Part shown: positions 1 through 5,881 of the stretch, in pieces | Layout of the letters: every line of letters starts with the position of its first letter | Numbering within the stretch: position 1 is the first letter of the stretch | The notes under the pieces: generated by a model | The model's database searches: none | Told to the model about the DNA's origin: nothing | What the model saw: only the letters and a program-made list of their open reading frames with translations | Assembly (NCBI GenBank): GCA_016743925.1 | Contig: JADGFH010000395.1 | Span: forward strand, 1 to 5,881 | Direction: 5' to 3' | DNA from: Labilibaculum sp. | GTDB taxonomy: Bacteria; Bacteroidota; Bacteroidia; Bacteroidales; Marinifilaceae | DNA length: 5,881 bases | Program-made: the position numbers and the translations under genes

Positions 1-456
1 CGCCAAAGTATCCTCTAATGCATCGTGGTGTTTTAATGGAATATCGAAAACATGTGCCAGCGTATTTAGTTTATGATTGGGCATGTTAGGCCAAATGTTT
101 TTACTAATCTGAACAGTGCACATATAATCAAAATCTGGGAAAGGAATACCATAGGTTTCAAGGCAGGCACGCAATACCGATACATCGAAACTAGCATTAT
201 GAGCAATTACTATTTCCCCTTTTAAATAATCCTCAACTTCCTCCCAAATATAATTGAAGCTTGGTTCGTTCATTACATCCTCTTCTGTAATTCCATGAAT
301 ACTGATATTCATTGGATGGAAATATATTTCAGGAGGAGAGATCAACCAATCTTTACTCTCTACAATTATTCCATTTTCTACTCGTACAAGTCCAAGAGAA
401 CATGCCGAATTACGCTTTCCATTAGCAGTCTCAAAATCTATTGCTGTAAAATTCAT
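1..456 (-). CDS. DnaQ-like DEDDh 3'-5' exonuclease (partial, C-terminus cut by window edge)
   Basis: Predicted Mg2+-dependent exonuclease that removes nucleotides from DNA 3' ends, related to the proofreading epsilon subunit of DNA polymerase III (family assignment from established motifs). The 152 visible residues begin MNFTAIDFET, giving Exo I acidic residues D7 and E9. Exo II is HNASFDV with D91. Exo III is HHDALEDT, with H144 and D149 in the HxAxxD-like spacing of the DEDDh subclass, so all five catalytic residues are present. The reading frame is still open at position 1, so total length and any C-terminal domain cannot be seen. The ATG at 454-456 is chosen because Exo I normally lies within the first ten residues; no Shine-Dalgarno sequence precedes it, which is normal in Bacteroidota. 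It lies 76 bp downstream of ligA on the same strand and may share its transcript. A stand-alone repair or RNA-processing exonuclease is as likely as a true polymerase III subunit. Confidence 0.9.
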   Translation of the reverse strand, partial: MNFTAIDFETANGKRNSACSLGLVRVENGIIVESKDWLISPPEIYFHPMNISIHGITEEDVMNEPSFNYIWEEVEDYLKGEIVIAHNASFDVSVLRACLETYGIPFPDFDYMCTVQISKNIWPNMPNHKLNTLAHVFDIPLKHHDALEDTLA

Positions 457-497
457 ATTTAAATAATTAGGAGTTAAAGTGTAGAAATTAGGATACA

Positions 498-546
498 AAT
501 TTGAAGAAATGATTTTCAAATTGAATTGATTGTTATAATCCAATCA
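498..546 (-). other. Weak hairpins between ligA and the exonuclease gene
   Basis: Two short AT-rich inverted repeats lie at the ligA 3' end. One pairs TGATTG (527-532) with CAATCA (541-546) across the ligA stop codon. The other is an 8-bp perfect stem, AATTTGAA (498-505) with TTCAAATT (515-522), around a 9-nt loop. Neither has a GC-rich stem or a clear downstream U-tract on the minus strand. They could attenuate or process the ligA transcript, or be chance in AT-rich DNA. They do not decide whether the two genes form an operon. Confidence 0.2.
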
Positions 547-2542
547 TTTCTAGAAATTCATCTTCACTTTTCATTTTGAGGCCTAACTTCTCTAGCTTAG
601 CTAGCTTGCTAGGGCCTACTTTTTCCCCTCCTAATAGAAAACTAGTCTTTTTAGAAATAGATCCAACATTTTTACCACCATGAAGTTCAATTAAATCTTT
701 TAACTCGTCTCTCGTGTACTTGTTAAAGCTACCTGAAATTACTATAGACAAACCTTCCAGAGTATTACTAGCATTTTCATCTTCTACAATTTCTTTTTCG
801 AGTTGCAAGCCAAACCCTTTTAATTGAGCTACCAAATTTTGATGATATTCATTGGAGAAATATTCAACAATACTCTCAGCAATTTTCCCACCAATTTCAT
901 CTACTTCAATCAATTCTTCAAGAGTAGAAATCGCTAACTGATCGATAGAAGGAATCGCTTTTGCCAATTTTTTTGCAACCGTGATACCAACATATCTAAT
1001 TCCTAAAGCATACAATACTCGTTCGTAAGGGACTTGCTTCGAGTCTTCAATACTGTTTAAAATACGTTTAGCTGATTTAATACCCATTCGATCTAAAGGA
1101 ACAATATCTTCTTTTGTAAGACGAAACAAGCCACTCACATCTTTTATCAGTTCTTTTTGAAACAGTAAATCAATTGTCTCTTCTCCCAAGCCATCTAAAT
1201 CCATTGCTCTTCGGCTAATGAAATGTTCAATTTTGCCCTTTATTTGAGGAGGACAGCCCATTTCGTTTGGACAGTAATGATTGGCTTCTCCTTCTTTACG
1301 AACCAATGTAGTATCGCATTCAGGACAATTTTCAATGTATTCAATTGGCTTTGCTTCCGCAGATCTTAAAGACAATTCAACTCCAATAATCTTTGGAATA
1401 ATTTCGCCTCCTTTTTCAACATAAACGGTATCGTTTTCGTGTAAATCCAGATTTTGAATGATATCAGCATTGTGAAGCGATGCTCTTTTTACGGTTGTTC
1501 CTGCTAATTGAACCGCTTCTAGGTTAGCTACGGGTGTAATGGAACCTGTTCTTCCAACTTGATAAGTTACTTTTTCTAATTTGGTTGATACTCTTTCTGC
1601 TTTGTATTTGTAAGATATTGCCCAGCGTGGAGATTTGGCTGTAAAACCAAGTTCCTCCTGCATGTCCAAAGAGTTGACTTTTATCACAATTCCATCAATT
1701 GGTACTGGTAAGTCATCTCTTTTCTCATCCCATTCTTTAATAAAAGCAATTACCTCTTCAATATTTTTGCAAAGTTTCGTGTTAGCTGGAACTTTAAAGC
1801 CCCAATCTTTCGCCGATTGCAAATTACTGTAATGATTTCGAGTTGGAATTTCTTTTCCCAACAAGTAATACAGGTAACAGTCTAACTTGCGTTTTGCTAC
1901 AATTGAAGAATTTTGCATTTTTAGAGTGCCAGAAGCAGCATTTCTAGGATTAGCGAATGGCATCTCTCCAATTTCTTCACGCTCCTCATTCAAGTTATTA
2001 AACACAGAGAAAGGCATTAGTATTTCTCCACGAATTTCGAACTCTTCTGGAAATTCCTCTCCACTTAATTGCAAAGGTACTGATCGAATAGTTTTTACAT
2101 TAGCTGTAACATCATCACCTTTTATTCCATCACCACGAGTTACCGCCTGTACCAATTTCCCTTTTTGATAGGTTAAAGAAATGGAAGTGCCATCATATTT
2201 CATTTCACAAACATATTCTACATCACCATCAATCAGTTTTTTAATTCTAGTTTCAAAATCACGAATTTCCTCTTCCGAATAGGTATTTCCTAAAGAGAGC
2301 ATCGGATATTTGTGTTCTACTTGGCTAAATTCAAGATTGATATCACTTCCTACCCGTTGGGTTGGTGAATTCGGATCGTTATATTTAGGAAATTGCTTTT
2401 CCAATCCAATTAATTCATTTAAGAGCATATCAAAATCGTAATCGCTAATACTCGGTTGCGATAAAACGTAATAATTGTGATTGTATGTATGTAATTGTCC
2501 GCGTAATTCTTCAATGCGAACTTGTGCTTCTGCCTGATTCAT
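533..2542 (-). CDS. ligA: NAD+-dependent DNA ligase LigA
   Basis: Seals 3'-OH/5'-phosphate nicks in duplex DNA using NAD+, in the cytoplasm, for Okazaki-fragment joining and repair; normally essential in bacteria. At 669 aa it has the usual family length and every domain in order. Domain Ia (about 1-65) has Y24, D34 and D38 of the NMN-binding region. The adenylation domain has active-site K115 in KYDG (115-118), E173 in RGE, R200 in NPRNAASG, motif IV DGIVIK (283-288) and motif V K312. The OB fold follows (about 320-400). The zinc finger uses C406, C409, C424 and C430. A helix-hairpin-helix region (about 435-585) and a C-terminal BRCT domain (about 594-669) complete it. F37 replaces the Tyr common in domain Ia, a conservative change. 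The ATG at 2540-2542 is well constrained, since an in-frame stop lies at 2555-2557. No Shine-Dalgarno sequence is visible. It is divergent from the kinase gene and upstream of the exonuclease gene. Confidence 0.98.
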   Translation of the reverse strand: MNQAEAQVRIEELRGQLHTYNHNYYVLSQPSISDYDFDMLLNELIGLEKQFPKYNDPNSPTQRVGSDINLEFSQVEHKYPMLSLGNTYSEEEIRDFETRIKKLIDGDVEYVCEMKYDGTSISLTYQKGKLVQAVTRGDGIKGDDVTANVKTIRSVPLQLSGEEFPEEFEIRGEILMPFSVFNNLNEEREEIGEMPFANPRNAASGTLKMQNSSIVAKRKLDCYLYYLLGKEIPTRNHYSNLQSAKDWGFKVPANTKLCKNIEEVIAFIKEWDEKRDDLPVPIDGIVIKVNSLDMQEELGFTAKSPRWAISYKYKAERVSTKLEKVTYQVGRTGSITPVANLEAVQLAGTTVKRASLHNADIIQNLDLHENDTVYVEKGGEIIPKIIGVELSLRSAEAKPIEYIENCPECDTTLVRKEGEANHYCPNEMGCPPQIKGKIEHFISRRAMDLDGLGEETIDLLFQKELIKDVSGLFRLTKEDIVPLDRMGIKSAKRILNSIEDSKQVPYERVLYALGIRYVGITVAKKLAKAIPSIDQLAISTLEELIEVDEIGGKIAESIVEYFSNEYHQNLVAQLKGFGLQLEKEIVEDENASNTLEGLSIVISGSFNKYTRDELKDLIELHGGKNVGSISKKTSFLLGGEKVGPSKLAKLEKLGLKMKSEDEFLEMIGL

Positions 2543-2560
2543 AATTATAAAGGTCTATCA

Positions 2561-2702
2561 TTGTTTGAATAGAGTAGGATGTCGTAAAAGAACAAACCTA
2601 GAATCGTAAAAATAGTAAAGCTTTCTATGATTCTGCAATGCGATTGAAGGATTTTTCAGTTCAAAATGTTTAATTGTTGTACTTGTTTGAATTATAGTAG
2701 GA
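2561..2702 (+). repeat. Imperfect ~20-nt direct repeat, two copies 122 bp apart
   Basis: Copy A (2561-2579) and copy B (2683-2702) share an exact 10-mer TTGTTTGAAT, then a variable AG or TAT, then an exact 7-mer AGTAGGA. Copy A lies inside the predicted ligA leader and copy B farther upstream. Seventeen positions match across one small indel, more than expected by chance in 300 bp, although AT-rich sequence weakens the argument. It may be a duplicated regulatory site or a remnant of a local duplication. Confidence 0.45.
2593..2600 (-). promoter_or_regulatory. Candidate ligA promoter, Bacteroidota -7 element
   Basis: On the minus strand these bases read TAGGTTTG, a perfect match to the Bacteroidota sigma-factor -7 consensus TAnnTTTG, and the only perfect match for that strand between the two genes. 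A start a few bases downstream would give a leader of roughly 45 nt before the ligA ATG. The -33 element is poor: TTTA rather than TTTG at about the right distance. The assignment rests on the -7 match and its location. Confidence 0.4.
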
Positions 2703-2843
2703 AAAGTACGAGTAGAGACCAAATAAATTGAAATTATATCTGCCAAATGCAATTTTATAATAATTTAATTTTTAGTATATTACTACTTATAGTTAAGGAT
2801 TAATTTCAAATACTTTTTAGTCATAATTTAGAAGTAAGTATTT

Positions 2844-5309
2844 ATGAGTCATCAACAAAAGTCAAAAGAAGAACTTCTCCTCGAGTTACAAGTATTGCAG
2901 GAGCAATATAATGGCTTAAAAAAATCTGTTGATGATAATCTACTCGTTCAAAAAGACACAGAAGAAGCTTTACGAATAAGTGAAGAAAGATATAATCTAG
3001 CTATGGAAGCTTCAAACGATGGTCTTTTTGATTGGGATTTGGAAAGCAATTCGATTTACTACTCTCCAAGCTGGAAACAAATGATAGGATATGGGGATGA
3101 TGAACTTCCAAATGATTTTTCTGTTTGGGAGAAAACAACCTTGGCTTCAGATGTTGAAAGATCATGGAAACTACAGCAAAAATTAATTTCAAAAGAAATT
3201 GAGCGATTTGTTTTAGAATTTAAAATGAAGCATAAAGATGGTCGATGGATTGATATATTATCACAAGCAAAGGCAATTTTTAATAAAGATGGAAAGGCGA
3301 TACGAATAGTTGGAATTCATACAGATATTTCAGCAAGAAAACATGCAGAAATAAGATTGCAAGATGAAAAAGAACAAATGAAAACGATTCTTAATCTTGT
3401 TAGTGATCCAATATTTGTAAAAGATGATAATCATATTATTACAATGGCAAATAAGGCATTTCTAGATGTTTTTGATTTGGAGGAAAATAAGGTAATTGGA
3501 TTTACTCTTGCTGAGGAAGTTCCCGAAAATGAGAAAGAGCAGTTTATGGGGATAGACCGAAAAGTTCTTGATACGGGTATTGCTGATTTACGTGAAGAAA
3601 AATTAACTATAGACGGAGAAACGAGAACTATAATTACAAGCAAGACTCGATTTGTTGATGACTTTGGTAATAAATTTTTAGTAGGATCTATTCATGATAT
3701 TACTGTTCAGAATAATGCCATCGAAGCTTTGGCTAAAAGTGAAGATCGACTAAATTTAGCATTAGAAACAGGGTCAATTGGAGCATGGGATCTTAATTTG
3801 GATGATCATTCAGCAAATAGAACACTAATTCATGATCAGATTTTTGGATATAAAACATTATTGAGTGAATGGACTTTTGAAATGTTTCTTGAGCATGTAT
3901 TGCCCGAAGATAGAGATTATGTGGAAACTGCTTTTACAAATGCAGTAGAGTCGGTTTCAAATTGGAGTTTTGAGTGCAGGATAATGCGAATTGACAAAAA
4001 AATTCGTTGGATAAAGGCTGTAGGACAACATAGTTTTAATTCTGAGGGGAAGCCAATTATGTTGTCGGGTATTGTTCAAGATATTTCAGAGCATAAACTT
4101 ACTGAAATTGAATTGTTAGAAGCTATGATTAGAGCTGAAGAAAATGAAGCAAAATTTAAGGAATACACGCAAAGTTCACCGGTTGCCATATACACAACAG
4201 ATGACAAAGGGAATTGCGTATTTGCAAATCATAAATGGTTGGAATTTGCAGGTTTAAGTTTGGAAGAAAGTTTAGGGACAGGTTGGGTGCAAGCACTTCA
4301 TCCTGAGGATAAGGATTTTGTTTTTGAAAATTGGAATAAATCGGTACAATCTAATGGGAATTGGTATTTTGAATATCGATTTATGTCAAAAAATGGAGAA
4401 GTTACCTTTGTTGAAGGAAGGGCAAAACCATTATATGATAAAGAAAGAAAGTTCATCGGTTATCTTGGTTCAAATGTTGATATTACTGATCGTAAAAGAG
4501 CGGAATCATTACTAAAAGAGAAAAATGAAGAATTAATATTAGCAAAAGAAAAAGCTGAAGAGAGTGATCGATTAAAATCTGCATTTTTGGCAAATATGAG
4601 TCATGAAATTCGTACTCCAATGAATAGTATTATGGGGTTTACAGAACTCTTGAATAGCAGAAACCTAACTTCAATTAAAAAAGCAAAATATATTGGTATT
4701 ATATTGAAAAGCGGTGATCGTATGCTTAATATTATAGATGATATTATGGATATATCAAAAATAGAAGCAGGTCTAATGGCAGTGGAGGTAGAAGAGTTTG
4801 ATATAAATGAACAAATTGATTATTTGTATCATATTTTTAAGTCAGAAGTTGAGGCTAAAGGTTTAAATATTTCCTTTATAAAAGGGCTTGTTGAAAAAGA
4901 AGCTAAAATTAATACAGATAGAGATAAATTTATTGCAATACTATCTAATTTAATTAAAAATGCGATTAAATATACAGAGAAGGGTATTGTTGAATATGGT
5001 TACCAATTGATCAAAAATGCTAACGGATCAAAACTTAAATTTTTTGTAAAGGATACTGGTATCGGAATTTGTAAAGATCGGCAGGAAGCAATTTTTGAAA
5101 GATTTGTGCAAGCAGATATACATGATGTTATGGCTAGAGAAGGTGCAGGGCTTGGATTGGCAATAACCAAATCTCATATTGAAATGTTGAATGGTGAAAT
5201 ATGGGTGAATAGTAAAGAGGGTGAGGGTTCTACATTTTATTTTACATTGCCATTTACTATTGATTCGAAGGTGAAAACCTCTCATCAGAACTCAAGTACA
5301 TCTGATTAA
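2844..5309 (+). CDS. Soluble multi-PAS sensor histidine kinase (HisKA/HATPase_c)
   Basis: Predicted two-component kinase that autophosphorylates on histidine and passes phosphate to an unidentified response regulator. Residues 4-50 look like a coiled coil. Four PAS domains follow at about 45-165, 175-290, 297-418 and 434-552; three end in PAC-like D-I-[ST] turns leading into linker helices. PAS3 and PAS4 carry PED or HPED and share an NWxFExR strand (373-379, 506-512). PAS2 resembles a different PAS subtype. A signalling helix (about 553-578) leads to HisKA with the H-box SHEIRTP and phosphoacceptor H587. HATPase_c shows N702 and N706 in the N-box, DTGIGI (737-742), IFERF (750-754) and GAGLGLAI (767-774), so the kinase core looks intact. 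No hydrophobic membrane segment, signal peptide, LOV NCRFLQ motif or receiver domain is present, so sensing should be cytoplasmic; the ligand is unknown. The ATG is fixed by an in-frame stop at 2835-2837 and the absence of another Met until residue 54. Confidence 0.95.
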   Translation: MSHQQKSKEELLLELQVLQEQYNGLKKSVDDNLLVQKDTEEALRISEERYNLAMEASNDGLFDWDLESNSIYYSPSWKQMIGYGDDELPNDFSVWEKTTLASDVERSWKLQQKLISKEIERFVLEFKMKHKDGRWIDILSQAKAIFNKDGKAIRIVGIHTDISARKHAEIRLQDEKEQMKTILNLVSDPIFVKDDNHIITMANKAFLDVFDLEENKVIGFTLAEEVPENEKEQFMGIDRKVLDTGIADLREEKLTIDGETRTIITSKTRFVDDFGNKFLVGSIHDITVQNNAIEALAKSEDRLNLALETGSIGAWDLNLDDHSANRTLIHDQIFGYKTLLSEWTFEMFLEHVLPEDRDYVETAFTNAVESVSNWSFECRIMRIDKKIRWIKAVGQHSFNSEGKPIMLSGIVQDISEHKLTEIELLEAMIRAEENEAKFKEYTQSSPVAIYTTDDKGNCVFANHKWLEFAGLSLEESLGTGWVQALHPEDKDFVFENWNKSVQSNGNWYFEYRFMSKNGEVTFVEGRAKPLYDKERKFIGYLGSNVDITDRKRAESLLKEKNEELILAKEKAEESDRLKSAFLANMSHEIRTPMNSIMGFTELLNSRNLTSIKKAKYIGIILKSGDRMLNIIDDIMDISKIEAGLMAVEVEEFDINEQIDYLYHIFKSEVEAKGLNISFIKGLVEKEAKINTDRDKFIAILSNLIKNAIKYTEKGIVEYGYQLIKNANGSKLKFFVKDTGIGICKDRQEAIFERFVQADIHDVMAREGAGLGLAITKSHIEMLNGEIWVNSKEGEGSTFYFTLPFTIDSKVKTSHQNSSTSD

Positions 5310-5331
5310 TCTGATAAATGGATTGATCTTT

Positions 5332-5358
5332 AGATACTATATTGCACATATAGTCTTT
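5332..5358 (+). terminator. Candidate terminator of the kinase gene
   Basis: A perfect 7-bp inverted repeat, ACTATAT (5336-5342) with ATATAGT (5348-5354), surrounds a 5-nt loop. A mismatch and about three further pairs extend the stem, and CTTTGT follows. It begins about 22 nt after the kinase stop, a typical terminator position. The stem is AT-rich and the T-run short, so it is a weak intrinsic terminator at best. Confidence 0.35.
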
Positions 5359-5365
5359 GTAAGAT

Positions 5366-5404
5366 ATGCGAAATTAATTTTAGTTGTTCGCGAGCCGTTC
5401 GCAT
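5366..5404. repeat. GC-rich palindromic patch with 7-bp inverted repeat
   Basis: ATGCGAA (5366-5372) is the exact inverse of TTCGCAT (5398-5404), separated by 25 nt. Inside the right half GTTCGC occurs twice (5386-5391 and 5397-5402), and TCGCGA (5388-5393) is itself palindromic. CG-containing words cluster here, unlike the surrounding AT-rich DNA. It may be a protein-binding site, the end of a vanished element or a structured RNA segment. No matching copy is seen elsewhere in the window. Confidence 0.4.
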
Positions 5405-5597
5405 TCTAATTTTAAGACTGTTTAAGGACAAAAAGGGATTTGACTCATATGTTAAGACAATTTTTATTGTTCATTAGGTGCTTTACAAGGCATTTTATAC
5501 TCCATTTGCATTAGATGATGATTTTACAAACTTGTTTTCGACCATTTGTCCCTTGTTATTGTCTTTACAGATCTGTTTTTAGCAAAAAGGGCCTCTC

Positions 5598-5615
5598 AAT
5601 TTGCCTTCGCAAATT
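5598..5615. repeat. Perfect 7-bp hairpin with 4-nt loop
   Basis: AATTTGC (5598-5604) pairs perfectly with GCAAATT (5609-5615) across the tetraloop CTTC. No T-run follows on the plus strand. Read on the minus strand, GAGAGGCCC and then TTTTTGC follow a few bases later, so it could act as an imperfect terminator or structural stem of a minus-strand transcript. Confidence 0.35.
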
Positions 5616-5750
5616 AGTAAAATTGTCAACTTAATGCTGATTTTCCATCAAAAGCCTTGAAAAGGGCTATAATTTTCTTTGACTTCACCTTCAATGCCTT
5701 GTTGAACTATTTTCCTGCACCTTTTGGGATAGCGATAAGCTAGTTCTTGA

Positions 5751-5781
5751 GAAAATTATACCCTACAGAAATACTTCCAAA
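5751..5781 (-). promoter_or_regulatory. Possible minus-strand promoter in the gene-free region
   Basis: On the minus strand TTTG (5778-5781) is followed after 19 nt by TAATTTTC (5751-5758), one base from the Bacteroidota -7 consensus TAnnTTTG and correctly spaced from a -33 TTTG. It overlaps TATAAT (5755-5760). No open reading frame of useful length lies downstream, so any transcript would be non-coding. AT-rich DNA gives such near matches by chance. Confidence 0.2.
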
Positions 5782-5820
5782 CACAAAATCACTCGAGAGA
5801 GAGCTTTCTTTACGCCATTT

Positions 5821-5865
5821 ACCGATTCTTGAGAACAATTAACCGATTTAAGCAAGTAATTGCTT
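5821..5865. repeat. Short tandemly placed repeats and a hairpin near the right edge
   Basis: ACCGATT occurs at 5821-5827 and again at 5842-5848, exactly 21 bp apart, about two helical turns. TTCTTGAGAA between them (5826-5835) recurs at 5744-5753. Just beyond is a 6-bp perfect stem, AAGCAA (5850-5855) with TTGCTT (5860-5865), closing a GTAA loop. Such phased direct repeats can be regulator-binding sites for a gene starting beyond the window, but two 7-mers are thin evidence. Confidence 0.3.
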
Positions 5866-5881
5866 TGGCATTGTCCTACTT

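Larger units (their letters stand above)
2543..2843. other. Divergent intergenic region between ligA and the kinase gene
   Basis: This 301-bp AT-rich spacer separates two start codons and must hold both promoters unless the genes are read from elsewhere. It contains the candidate ligA -7 element and a two-copy imperfect direct repeat. On the kinase side the best -7-like element is TACTTTTT at 2811-2818, one base from TAnnTTTG, but no TTG/TTTG -33 partner is found upstream. TATAAT occurs at 2756-2761. Small overlapping inverted repeats, AGTA/TACT at 2774-2784 and ACTA/TAGT at 2782-2793, precede the kinase gene and could be regulator contacts, though they are too short to trust. A 64-codon minus-strand frame here has no recognisable protein character and is not annotated. 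Confidence 0.6.
5310..5881. other. 572-bp region without a recognisable gene
   Basis: All six frames are broken by frequent stops and I recognise no protein in any of them. The stretch holds a terminator-like hairpin near the kinase gene, a small GC-rich palindromic patch, several short inverted and direct repeats (including CAAAAAGGG at 5429-5437 and 5583-5591, and a 10-bp inverted pair at 5485-5494/5693-5702), and a possible minus-strand promoter. It could be a long intergenic spacer, an untranslated leader of a gene beyond the right edge, a small-RNA locus or a decayed gene. Sequence alone does not choose between these. Confidence 0.6.

Noticed and set aside
1635..2168. Plus-strand frames inside ligA
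   Set aside because: They lie antisense to a complete, well-conserved ligase and encode no recognisable protein.
2558..2752. Minus-strand 64-codon frame upstream of ligA
   Set aside because: It covers the candidate ligA promoter and both direct repeats, has no recognisable domain and no initiation signal, and fits chance.
2844..5309. Hybrid kinase or photoreceptor (LOV) interpretation
   Set aside because: No receiver domain follows HATPase_c, and none of the PAS domains contains the LOV cysteine motif.
5449..5514. Plus-strand ATG frame of 21 codons
   Set aside because: No ribosome-binding or promoter signal and a composition expected of random AT-rich DNA.
5485..5702. 10-bp inverted repeat ACAAGGCATT / AATGCCTTGT, considered as ends of a small mobile element
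   Set aside because: No flanking target duplication and no transposase; a 10-bp match in this length of AT-rich DNA is not rare enough.
5740..5838. Minus-strand 32-codon open stretch ending in a beta-barrel-like tail
   Set aside because: The end looks like an outer-membrane protein C-terminus, but the frame is closed by a stop at 5839-5841 and has no start codon context; no frameshift partner is convincing.
5763..5879. Minus-strand frame open to the right edge (38 codons)
   Set aside because: The composition does not resemble any family I know and the frame is too short to separate from chance without flanking sequence.

Overview
The window looks like ordinary chromosomal DNA of a Bacteroidota bacterium, perhaps a marine Marinilabiliales/Marinifilaceae-type organism; that lineage is an inference. 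The support is low GC throughout, start codons with no purine-rich Shine-Dalgarno sequence in front of them, one perfect TAnnTTTG-type -7 promoter element upstream of the ligase gene, and the sequence style of the proteins. No mobile element, CRISPR array, tRNA or rRNA is visible.

Positions 1-2542 carry two minus-strand genes for DNA metabolism. Transcribed first is a complete NAD+-dependent DNA ligase (ligA, 669 aa, all domains and catalytic motifs present). Beyond a 76-bp gap lies the N-terminal 152 residues of a DnaQ-like DEDDh 3'-5' exonuclease, which runs off the left edge. They may be co-transcribed, but weak hairpins in the gap leave that open.

Positions 2543-2843 are a 301-bp divergent intergenic region. 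It holds the candidate ligA promoter and a roughly 20-nt imperfect direct repeat present twice, 122 bp apart.

Positions 2844-5309 encode, on the plus strand, a soluble 821-residue sensor histidine kinase: an N-terminal coiled coil, four tandem PAS domains, a HisKA phosphoacceptor domain and a HATPase_c domain. It has no membrane segment and no receiver domain, and no response regulator gene is in the window. A hairpin about 22 nt after its stop is a plausible terminator.

Positions 5310-5881 (572 bp) contain no convincing gene. They hold several short inverted and direct repeats, a small GC-rich palindromic patch, and a possible minus-strand promoter that could drive a non-coding transcript or be chance in AT-rich DNA. 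This is the least explained part of the window. I see no clear evidence of a previously undescribed system.
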